Assembly: GCA_030654205.1 (NCBI GenBank)
Contig: JAURXW010000095.1
Location: 1 to 5,945, forward strand
Source of the DNA: Bacteriovorax sp.
Lineage (GTDB): Bacteria; Bdellovibrionota; Bacteriovoracia; Bacteriovoracales; Bacteriovoracaceae
Reading direction: 5' to 3'
Length of the DNA stretch: 5,945 nucleotides
Shown here: positions 1 to 5,945 of the stretch, piece by piece
Numbering within the stretch: the stretch's first letter is position 1
How the letters are laid out: every line of letters starts with the position of its first letter
Program-made: the position numbers and the translations under genes
The notes under the pieces: model-generated
What the model saw: the letters and a program-made list of their open reading frames with translations, nothing else
Told to the model about the DNA's origin: nothing
The model's database searches: none

Positions 1-1176
1 TTCAATATCATTGCACGCGTTGAAGCACTAATTGCAGGTTGGGGAATGGGAGAAGCTCTCAAACGAGCCGACGCTTATAGACTGGCCGGGGCCAATGGAA
101 TTTTAATGCATTCAAAAATTTCAAAAGCAGATGAAATTTTAGCTTTCATGAAAGAATGGGGAGAAAGAAGCAAAACTTGTCCAGTTGTTATTGTTCCAAC
201 TAAATATTACTCAACACCTACTAATGTTTTTAGAGAAGCTAATATTTCTGTCTGTATTTGGGCCAACCACCAAATGCGTTCGGCAATCTCAGCTATGCAA
301 AAAACAACCGAAACTATTTTTAAAGAGCAGTCCCTTATTAATATTGAAGATAAAGTAGTTTCTGTAAAAGAAATTTTCCGTCTACAAAATGATAGCGAAC
401 TTGAATTAGCTGAAAAATTATATTTAACTGTTGCCGATGCAGATAAACCACGTGCAATTTTCCTAGCTGCTTCAAGAGGAGCAGAGTTAAAAGAATTAAC
501 TGAGGACCGTCCTAAAGTATTGATTGATATTAATGGAAAACCATTAATCGAACAATCAATCAATAATTTTTATGAACATGACATCAAAGATATTTCGATT
601 GTTTGTGGTTATAAGAAAGAAGCATTTAAGTTTCAAAATATTAAATACATCGACAATGATAACTATGAAAATAATAGTGAACTATCATCATTGTTTTTGG
701 CTAAAAAAGAAATTGTTGATCACACAGTTATTTCATATGGAGATATTCTTTATAGAAAATATATTCTTTCTCGCTTATTAGAAGAAAAAGGAGATATTAC
801 AATTGTTGTCGATGCACAAGTCAATGAACGTGACCCAAGCTATACGGGAGATTTTGTTCATTGCTCGCGTCCTCATTCGACTGTTTATAATGAAGCTTCT
901 GCCGAGTTACGTGGTATTTCATTTGGAAAAATGAGTGATTTAAAAGAAGTTCAAGGAGAGTGGATCGGTTTAATTAAAACTAATAAAGTTGGATCAGAAG
1001 TTTTGTCAAAAGCCTTGACGGAACTTTCAACAACAGCTGAGTTTACTAAATTAAAACTTCCAGATCTTATGAATAAACTTTTAGAGAAAAAAGTAAAAAT
1101 CAATGTAATGTATATCGATGGTCACTGGCTTGATGTCGACAATTATGCCGATGTCTCACGTGGACAAAAATTTTAA
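1..1176 (+). CDS. aepX: Phosphoenolpyruvate mutase fused to a phosphonate nucleotidyltransferase (5'-truncated by window edge)
   Basis: The enzyme isomerises PEP to phosphonopyruvate, the entry step of nearly all phosphonate biosynthesis. A second domain probably makes a CMP-phosphonate. The frame is open from base 1, so the 391 visible residues are the C-terminal part; the ATG at base 46 is internal. Visible residues 1-144 are the end of the PEP mutase barrel. ARVEALIAGWG begins at residue 5, and R6 and H37 have the same spacing as Arg159 and His190 of the Mytilus enzyme. About 150 N-terminal residues, with the metal-binding aspartates and the gating loop, are therefore missing. PTKYY and KEIFRLQ are further family motifs. 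Residues 150-391 are a LicC/PntC-like nucleotidyltransferase: LAASRGAELKELTEDRPK from 155, NNSELSSLFLA near 224, YGDIL at 246-250 (metal-binding Asp248) and WLDVDN at 376-381. The usual AAGxGxR loop reads AASRGAE. The family is clear; the exact nucleotide and phosphonate substrates are inferred. Confidence 0.93.
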   Translation, partial: FNIIARVEALIAGWGMGEALKRADAYRLAGANGILMHSKISKADEILAFMKEWGERSKTCPVVIVPTKYYSTPTNVFREANISVCIWANHQMRSAISAMQKTTETIFKEQSLINIEDKVVSVKEIFRLQNDSELELAEKLYLTVADADKPRAIFLAASRGAELKELTEDRPKVLIDINGKPLIEQSINNFYEHDIKDISIVCGYKKEAFKFQNIKYIDNDNYENNSELSSLFLAKKEIVDHTVISYGDILYRKYILSRLLEEKGDITIVVDAQVNERDPSYTGDFVHCSRPHSTVYNEASAELRGISFGKMSDLKEVQGEWIGLIKTNKVGSEVLSKALTELSTTAEFTKLKLPDLMNKLLEKKVKINVMYIDGHWLDVDNYADVSRGQKF

Positions 1177-1190
1177 TTTAAAGAGGTCTT

Positions 1191-2348
1191 ATGATATCAG
1201 CGGATAAGTTTTTAACTCCGGCCCGCGAGCTGGGTTTTAATTTTTTTACGGGAACACCTTGTTCTTACCTAAAACCATTTATTAATTACGTTATAGATAC
1301 AGATGGTTTTGATTTTATTGATAGTGTAAATGAAGGCGAAGCCGTTGCTATTGCAGCTGGTGCAACAATCGCAGGAAAACGTGCTGTTGTAATGTTTCAA
1401 AACTCAGGTTTGGGAAATGCAGTTAATCCACTGACATCTTTAACTTATACTTTTAATTTGCCCATCATGGTAATCACAACTTTGCGTGGGGAACCAGGCG
1501 GAGCACATGATGAACCTCAACATGAATTAATGGGCCAAATTACAATTGAAATGCTTGAGACGATGAGATTGAAATGGGCTTTTTTTCCAAGAGAAGACTC
1601 AGAAGTAACGGATGCTTTAAAACTTGCCGATGAATATATGAAAAAAACGAATCAGCCATTTGTTTTTATCATGAGAAAAGACGATGTGAGTGATTGGAAA
1701 CTTCAAAAAAAACCTTTAGTTTCAAAAAAATCTTTTTCAATAAATCACTCAGATTCTTTTGAGCTTGATTATAAAGAACGCACAACCAGAACACCTGTTT
1801 TAGAAGTTGTACAAAGTGAATTAGGTTCTGAAGTTGCAGTTATTGCGACTACAGGGAAAACTGGAAGAGAATTATATGAAGTAGGAGACACAAAAAATCA
1901 ATTTTACATGGTTGGTTCAATGGGGTGCGCTCTGGCTTTTGGACTAGGTATAGCGCTTACAAAACCAAATTTAAAAGTTGTCGTGATTGATGGGGATGGT
2001 GCTCTTTTAATGCGAACTGGAACAATGGCCACGGTTGGTGCTTACCGGCCCAAAAATCTTCTCCATATTCTGATTGATAATGAAGCCCATGATTCAACGG
2101 GCGGTCAAGGAACAGTTACTGGAGGAATTTCTTTTGGTGCGATTGCTCGTGCCTTTGGTTATGAGCAAGTGTACTCAACTGATTTGTTGGAAACTTTTAA
2201 AAATATTCTAGGTGAAGTAAAGAGTAATTCCGCTTCAACTTTTATTCACTTAAAAACTCAAAAAGGATCACCTGAGAAACTGGGGAGACCAAAAGTGACT
2301 CCTGCCGAAGTCAGTGTGCGTTTTGCAGAATTTATTCAATCTAAATAA
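1191..2348 (+). CDS. aepY: Phosphonopyruvate decarboxylase (thiamine diphosphate-dependent)
   Basis: This 385-residue enzyme decarboxylates phosphonopyruvate to phosphonoacetaldehyde, using thiamine diphosphate and Mg2+. This irreversible step drives the unfavourable PEP mutase equilibrium. The N-terminal pyrimidine-binding domain (about 1-165) has the family signature TGTPCSYLKP at 20-29, the putative catalytic glutamate E48 in NEGEAVAIAAG, and QNSGLGN at 70-76. A Lys/Ser-rich linker (about 166-200) leads to the pyrophosphate-binding domain, which has MGCALAFGLGIAL at 244-256 and the metal/ThDP motif GDG at 268-270 paired with DNEAHDSTGGQ at 296-306. Length and domain order are normal for the family. 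The ATG is preceded by AAGAGG at 1181-1186 with 4-base spacing, and lies 14 bp after the aepX stop, so the two genes are very likely one transcript. Sulfopyruvate decarboxylase is the nearest alternative, but the PEP mutase neighbour argues for phosphonopyruvate. Confidence 0.94.
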   Translation: MISADKFLTPARELGFNFFTGTPCSYLKPFINYVIDTDGFDFIDSVNEGEAVAIAAGATIAGKRAVVMFQNSGLGNAVNPLTSLTYTFNLPIMVITTLRGEPGGAHDEPQHELMGQITIEMLETMRLKWAFFPREDSEVTDALKLADEYMKKTNQPFVFIMRKDDVSDWKLQKKPLVSKKSFSINHSDSFELDYKERTTRTPVLEVVQSELGSEVAVIATTGKTGRELYEVGDTKNQFYMVGSMGCALAFGLGIALTKPNLKVVVIDGDGALLMRTGTMATVGAYRPKNLLHILIDNEAHDSTGGQGTVTGGISFGAIARAFGYEQVYSTDLLETFKNILGEVKSNSASTFIHLKTQKGSPEKLGRPKVTPAEVSVRFAEFIQSK

Positions 2349-2360
2349 TAAATATCACTC

Positions 2361-2392
2361 AAAGCAGCAAAAGTAATTTTGCTGCTTTTTTT
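2361..2392 (+). terminator. Rho-independent terminator after aepY
   Basis: A perfect 12-bp inverted repeat (AAAGCAGCAAAA at 2361-2372 and TTTTGCTGCTTT at 2377-2388) closes on a GTAA loop, which fits the stable GNRA tetraloop pattern. A run of seven T at 2386-2392 follows the GC part of the stem. It starts 12 bases after the aepY stop and reads in the + direction. It should end the aepX-aepY transcript and separate it from the peptidase gene. On the opposite strand the T-run is only three bases, so it is mainly a one-way terminator. Confidence 0.9.
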
Positions 2393-2444
2393 CAAATTAA
2401 TACCCGCTAAATTTAATCTTAATAATTGATCTTTTTTTCAACTG

Positions 2445-2471
2445 TTGATTGTTATTTTCTTGAGTTAGAAT
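2445..2471 (+). promoter_or_regulatory. Possible sigma70-type promoter for the peptidase-phnW unit
   Basis: TAGAAT at 2466-2471 matches the -10 consensus at five of six bases. TTGATT at 2445-2450 matches the -35 at four of six, but the 15-base spacing is short. A second pairing, TTGAGT at 2460-2465 with GATTAT at 2484-2489 and an 18-base spacer, is weaker in its boxes but better spaced. A promoter is expected here because a strong terminator lies just upstream and the next gene has a 163-bp leader. In such AT-rich DNA these matches can arise by chance. Confidence 0.35.
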
Positions 2472-2501
2472 TAATGGCGTAACGATTATCAAATTCTTGC
2501 T

Positions 2502-2505
2502 AGGA
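2502..2505 (+). promoter_or_regulatory. Ribosome-binding site that decides the peptidase start
   Basis: AGGA lies six bases before the ATG at 2512. An in-frame TTG at 2497 would give a product five residues longer, but no purine-rich site precedes it, so the ATG is the preferred start. Confidence 0.6.
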
Positions 2506-2511
2506 CTCAAT

Positions 2512-4509
2512 ATGATTATTCAAATTGCCTTGTTTGCAACCTTGTTAGGAAGCACCAGTTTATTTGGAGCTTCAAGTGAAATTCCACTTAAAAGAGAGTT
2601 TCCACTTAACGATCAAATCAATCCTTGTGAGAATCTTTATGAGCATGCTTGTTCAAAAACGATTGAAAGTTTTAAATTACGAGCAGATCGTAAAAAGCAC
2701 ACATTTGCTTTTAATGATTCTTCGGAACGTATTCTTGAATTTAAGAAAAATTACTTAAAAGATCTTATATCTAAAGATCAACCACTCAATGAAAAAGATT
2801 CTGGTGTTGCTAGTCAAATAAAGAATTTTTATATTTCTTGCATGGATAAAGACTCAAGAGCAAAAGAAGAAACGAGTGAAATTCAAAAGTTAATCGAAGA
2901 GCAAAAAAAAATTCATACGAAAAAAGATTGGTTTAAGGCCCAGGCCTTAAAAATTCATAGTGGGAAAAATGGGATAATTGGTTATTCAACAAGTGATAAT
3001 TTTGATGACTCTCGAAGATCAGATCTAATGTTGGGCGTGGGCTATTCTTATTTACCAGAAAAAAGTTATGCAAAAAATCCGGAATTAATAAAGGCACTAA
3101 CTGTTTTAATCACAGATTATTTTACGACTATCGGGAAGGATCATCCTAAACAAAGAGCTCAAGTTGTAATAAAGTATGAACTTGACCAACAAGATAATCG
3201 TTTTTTTCCTGTTGAAGCCCGAATTGCTTATTCTCAAAGAAGATTTATTTCTAAGAAAATTTTATTAAAAAAGTTTGCCAATTTAGAGCTTAAAAGTTTT
3301 CTTGATCAAGTTCCTGAAAATACACTTATTAGAAATATGAATCCTAAGACACTGCCTTTTTTAAGCAAGATTGCTAAGACATATTCTTTGGAAGATCTTA
3401 AAACTATACAATTGTTTTACGAATTAAAAGGTAAACTAGATCAAGGTTACCCACTTTATTATGATGAAGCGTTTATGTTCACTAATAAGTTTTTAGGTGG
3501 AAAAAATAAACGATCGGAACTAGACGAAGAATGTACAAGTTTAACAATGCATAATTTTGGAGCTGAGTTTGATTATTTGGTTTTACCAAAAATGTTTCCA
3601 AATTTCTCTTCTGAAAAAGTGGCTGAGCTCGTAGCAAAAATTAAAACTAGTATCTTAGCTTCCCTGGCAAAAAACACTTGGCTATCTGCTGCCGCTAAAA
3701 AAGAAGCAGAAAGAAAAATATCAACATCATTTATGCGTTTAGTTTCTCCTCAAAGCTTTGAAGAGTGGAAATTCCTTCCGATTGCTGAGTATGGAAAAAA
3801 TACTTATTTGGCCAATATTGATAAACGAAATGATATTTCCGATGATAGAGAGTTTAAATATTTCAGCGAACTTAAGGATATTAGATCATGGGAGGGTGTT
3901 GAGCCTCTAGAAGTTAATGCTTTTTATCAACCTTCATATAATCAATTTACAATGCTTCAGGGAATATTACAGTATCCATTTTACGATCAAAAAAATTCTG
4001 ATATTGAAAATCTTGCGGGAGTTGGCATGGTTGTAGGGCACGAACTTGGTCATGCTATTGATGATCAAGGTTCAAAGTACGACGCCGATGGTAAGCTTCG
4101 AAATTGGATGTCGGATAATGATTTGAAAAAATTTAAAGAACTAACAAGGTCTTTAATTGATCAATATTCTAAGGCCGGAATGAATGGCGAGTATACTTTA
4201 GGCGAAAATATTGGAGATTTAGTAGGTTTAACTTCTGCTTACGATGCGGCTTTTTTAGATACTAATTTGATTCCCGAAGACCAATTAAAAAAATTAAAGA
4301 AAAAATTCTTTTTAAATTATGCCCGATCATGGTGTGAAGTGCAGCTTCCAGGGGTGAGAGAATTGCGATTAAAATCAGACCCACATTCACTAGGTGTGGC
4401 AAGAGTTAACGAAGTTGTTAAGCATTTTGCTGCATTCAAAGAAGCTTTTGATTGCAAGGACACTGATCCTTTAATTTTAAAAGATGATCAACGAGTACAT
4501 ATCTGGTAA
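2512..4509 (+). CDS. Secreted M13-family (neprilysin/PepO-like) zinc metallopeptidase
   Basis: This 665-residue zinc endopeptidase, of normal M13 length, probably cleaves short peptides outside the cytoplasm. A hydrophobic N-terminus (residues 2-20) looks like a signal peptide cut near SLFGAS, although it has no Lys/Arg before the core and no lipobox. The N-terminal M13 motif NPCENLYEHAC is at 37-47. The catalytic half has NAFY at 469-472 (substrate-backbone Asn), HELGH at 510-514 (zinc ligands H510 and H514, catalytic E511), GENIGD at 564-569 (third ligand E565, and D569), and DPHSLGVAR at 623-631, where H625 and R631 match His711 and Arg717 of neprilysin in spacing. All catalytic residues are present, so it should be active. 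Oddities are LQGILQ in place of the usual PAGILQ, and loss of the C-terminal Cys of the CxxW ending. It lies 20 bp before phnW and is probably cotranscribed with it. I see no direct link to phosphonate metabolism. Confidence 0.95.
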   Translation: MIIQIALFATLLGSTSLFGASSEIPLKREFPLNDQINPCENLYEHACSKTIESFKLRADRKKHTFAFNDSSERILEFKKNYLKDLISKDQPLNEKDSGVASQIKNFYISCMDKDSRAKEETSEIQKLIEEQKKIHTKKDWFKAQALKIHSGKNGIIGYSTSDNFDDSRRSDLMLGVGYSYLPEKSYAKNPELIKALTVLITDYFTTIGKDHPKQRAQVVIKYELDQQDNRFFPVEARIAYSQRRFISKKILLKKFANLELKSFLDQVPENTLIRNMNPKTLPFLSKIAKTYSLEDLKTIQLFYELKGKLDQGYPLYYDEAFMFTNKFLGGKNKRSELDEECTSLTMHNFGAEFDYLVLPKMFPNFSSEKVAELVAKIKTSILASLAKNTWLSAAAKKEAERKISTSFMRLVSPQSFEEWKFLPIAEYGKNTYLANIDKRNDISDDREFKYFSELKDIRSWEGVEPLEVNAFYQPSYNQFTMLQGILQYPFYDQKNSDIENLAGVGMVVGHELGHAIDDQGSKYDADGKLRNWMSDNDLKKFKELTRSLIDQYSKAGMNGEYTLGENIGDLVGLTSAYDAAFLDTNLIPEDQLKKLKKKFFLNYARSWCEVQLPGVRELRLKSDPHSLGVARVNEVVKHFAAFKEAFDCKDTDPLILKDDQRVHIW

Positions 4510-4529
4510 TTCATTTTGATGGGGTTTTT

Positions 4530-5642
4530 ATGAAACATGTTAAACGAAATATTCTTCTTAATCCAGGGCCCGCGACAACGACTGATACAGTTAAAAATGC
4601 AATGGTCGTCCCAGACATATGCCCACGAGAGTTGGAGTTTGGTGAATTAACTCTTTCTGTTCGCAATGATTTAATACGGGCCGCTTACGGTGAAAAAAAT
4701 CACACTTGTGTAATGCTAACTTCGTCGGGAACCGGGGGAGTTGAAGCCTGTTTAACTTCAGTTGTTCCTCATGAGAAAAAAGTATTAATTTTAAATAATG
4801 GTGCTTACGGCGAACGAATGCAAAAAATTTGTAATGCCTATGGTATCGGTCATGTTGATTATAATCAGGATTGGGGTTATCCGCTCGATTTGAAAATAGT
4901 TGAAGAACTGTTGAAAAATCATCAAAACGAAATTTCACATTTGGCCTTTATTCATCACGAAACAACTGTTGGAATTTTAAATCCACTTAGTGAACTTTCA
5001 GCCCTTGCAGCTAAATATCAAGTCGAAACAATTGTTGATGCTATGTCATCTTTTGCCGGGATGATGATAAATGTAGAACAAGACAATATTCACTATCTTG
5101 TTTCATCTTCTAATAAATGTATTCAAGGAATGGCGGGGATTAGCTACGTAATAGCCAATCTAAAATCTCTTCTTAAAACTAAAGAAATTAAACCTCGAAA
5201 TTTTTATTTTAATCTTCTTGAAAATCATCTTTACTTAGAAAAAAATAAGCAGTTTTTGTTCACTCCACCAGTCCAAACTCTCTATGCATTAAGACAAGCT
5301 ATTACCGAGTACTTTGAAGAAGGCCCAGAAAATCGATTCGCTCGTTATGCATCTATGTACGAAATAATGAAGAATAAAGTACAGGAACTAGGTTTTGAGT
5401 TCCTTATAGAAGAAAAGCATCACGCTAAATTGTTGACTGCAATTATGGATCCCAGCTCTGCTGCTTACTCATTTAATGAAATGCATGATTATTTATTTGA
5501 ACGTGGATTTACAATATATCCTGGAAAAGTTGGCAATATAAATACTTTTAGACTTTCTAATATTGGGGCCATTTATCCCAAAGATATTGAAGATTTTTTA
5601 GTTGTTTTTGAAGAATATCTTCGATTGAATAAAATTATTTAA
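4530..5642 (+). CDS. phnW: 2-aminoethylphosphonate:pyruvate aminotransferase
   Basis: This 370-residue PLP enzyme (class V, fold type I) interconverts phosphonoacetaldehyde plus alanine with 2-aminoethylphosphonate plus pyruvate. It resembles Salmonella PhnW along its whole length. It has LLNPGPATTTDTVK at 9-22, the cofactor-phosphate loop SSGTGGVEA at 65-73, NNGAYGERM at 89-97, HHETTVGILNP at 142-152, the PLP-nitrogen aspartate D170 in IVDAMSSF, the Schiff-base lysine K196 in SSSNKCIQG, YPGKVG at 330-335, and the carboxylate-binding arginine R341 in FRLSNIG. Salmonella PhnW works in AEP breakdown. Here the PEP mutase and decarboxylase genes lie nearby and no phosphonatase (phnX) gene is visible, so the biosynthetic role (called AepZ in that setting) is inferred. 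The ATG follows a GGGG at 4521-4524 with a 5-base spacer. No terminator separates it from the peptidase gene upstream or the gene downstream. Confidence 0.94.
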   Translation: MKHVKRNILLNPGPATTTDTVKNAMVVPDICPRELEFGELTLSVRNDLIRAAYGEKNHTCVMLTSSGTGGVEACLTSVVPHEKKVLILNNGAYGERMQKICNAYGIGHVDYNQDWGYPLDLKIVEELLKNHQNEISHLAFIHHETTVGILNPLSELSALAAKYQVETIVDAMSSFAGMMINVEQDNIHYLVSSSNKCIQGMAGISYVIANLKSLLKTKEIKPRNFYFNLLENHLYLEKNKQFLFTPPVQTLYALRQAITEYFEEGPENRFARYASMYEIMKNKVQELGFEFLIEEKHHAKLLTAIMDPSSAAYSFNEMHDYLFERGFTIYPGKVGNINTFRLSNIGAIYPKDIEDFLVVFEEYLRLNKII

Positions 5643-5643
5643 T

Positions 5644-5945
5644 ATGAAAAATGCTGAATTATCAAACGCCATACAAGAAAAATTAATTGAAGTTTCTAAG
5701 GTTTTTAGTCAATTTCAGCAAAGTACTGGTTTAGCCTGTCCTACTGACTGTGCTAAGTGTTGTTATAAGGCCGATATCGCTTGCTCTCCTTACGAGTTAT
5801 TACCAATGGCACTTCATCTTGTTGCGAGCGGAACTGCCGAAAATGTTTTAGAAAAAGCGCGACTTCATGATAAAAATCACTGTCTTTTTTTGGATGTAAA
5901 ACATGAAGGGGCAGGCACCGGACGTTGTAGTGAGTATACCTATCG
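5644..5945 (+). CDS. YkgJ-type Cys-cluster (zinc/iron-chelating) protein, 3' end outside the window
   Basis: An ATG one base after the phnW stop opens a frame of 100 complete codons that runs off the right edge. The N-terminal 30 residues are polar and look helical. C32, C36, C39 and C40 then form the CxxxCxxCC cluster typical of the YkgJ / UPF0153 family, followed by C47 in ACSPYELL, C80, and C95 in GRCSEY, the usual later cysteines. The family is thought to bind zinc or an iron-sulfur centre; its biochemical role is not established. There is no signal peptide, so it is probably cytoplasmic. No Shine-Dalgarno sequence is visible before the start. The one-base gap suggests translation coupled to phnW. 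The family assignment is firm; any role in phosphonate metabolism is only suggested by position. Confidence 0.85.
   Translation, partial: MKNAELSNAIQEKLIEVSKVFSQFQQSTGLACPTDCAKCCYKADIACSPYELLPMALHLVASGTAENVLEKARLHDKNHCLFLDVKHEGAGTGRCSEYTY

Noticed and set aside
46..48. ATG at 46 as the start of a short stand-alone mutase/nucleotidyltransferase protein
   Set aside because: The 15 codons before it translate to conserved PEP mutase sequence (ARVEALIAGWG), so the gene extends past the left edge and this Met is internal.
207..563. Open frame on the - strand inside the PEP mutase gene
   Set aside because: It lies wholly opposite strongly conserved mutase/nucleotidyltransferase coding sequence, and its translation resembles no family I know.
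572..781. Second + strand frame inside the nucleotidyltransferase domain
   Set aside because: It is out of frame with the conserved domain, has low-complexity Ile/Phe/Leu-rich composition typical of AT-rich shadow frames, and has no ribosome-binding site.
2564..2758. Short + strand frame overlapping the start of the peptidase gene
   Set aside because: It is a shadow of the M13 N-terminal region, whose in-frame motifs (NPCENLYEHAC) show which frame is real.
4591..4938. Open frame on the - strand inside phnW
   Set aside because: It is opposite highly conserved aminotransferase sequence and has no recognisable domain or start signal.
4530..5642. Reading phnW as part of an AEP degradation (phosphonatase) pathway
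   Set aside because: No phnX or phosphonate transporter gene is visible, and PEP mutase and phosphonopyruvate decarboxylase are nearby, which favours synthesis. Genes outside the window could still change this.
1..5945. CRISPR arrays, tRNA/rRNA genes, insertion sequences or long repeats
   Set aside because: Coding sequence fills almost the whole window. I saw no regularly spaced repeats, RNA-gene motifs, transposase sequence or terminal inverted repeats; the only clear inverted repeat is the terminator at 2361-2392.

Overview
The window carries most of a 2-aminoethylphosphonate (AEP) biosynthesis locus on the + strand, interrupted by a gene for a secreted M13-family metallopeptidase. The DNA is AT-rich (about one third G+C by eye) and gene-dense, with short gaps and all genes on one strand. 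These features and the gene mix (PEP mutase fused to a nucleotidyltransferase, a neprilysin-like peptidase, a YkgJ-type Cys-cluster protein) suggest a low-GC Gram-negative bacterium. A Bdellovibrio/Bacteriovorax-type relative is my best guess, but the sequence alone does not prove it.

Layout: (1) 1-1176, the 3' part of a bifunctional phosphoenolpyruvate mutase / phosphonate nucleotidyltransferase gene (aepX-type), cut by the window's left edge. (2) 1191-2348, phosphonopyruvate decarboxylase (aepY), 14 bp downstream with a clear ribosome-binding site, so very likely cotranscribed. (3) 2361-2392, a strong rho-independent terminator that closes the first unit, then a short region with a possible promoter. 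(4) 2512-4509, an exported M13 metallopeptidase. (5) 4530-5642, 2-aminoethylphosphonate:pyruvate aminotransferase (phnW/aepZ). (6) 5644 to the right edge, the 5' part of a YkgJ-like CxxxCxxCC protein gene, one base after the phnW stop.

Together, PEP mutase makes phosphonopyruvate from PEP, the decarboxylase pulls this unfavourable reaction forward by forming phosphonoacetaldehyde, and the aminotransferase makes AEP. The nucleotidyltransferase domain fused to the mutase probably activates the product as a CMP-phosphonate. That implies transfer of the phosphonate to a lipid or glycan rather than secretion as a free small molecule or use as a nutrient. The transferase that would do this is not in the window.

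The individual genes all belong to known families. The points worth a second look are the likely phosphonate-decorated cell surface, the pathway being split into two transcription units by a terminator and a peptidase gene, the coordinated loss of one disulfide in the peptidase together with its unclear start and signal peptide, and the tightly coupled metal-cluster protein at the right edge.
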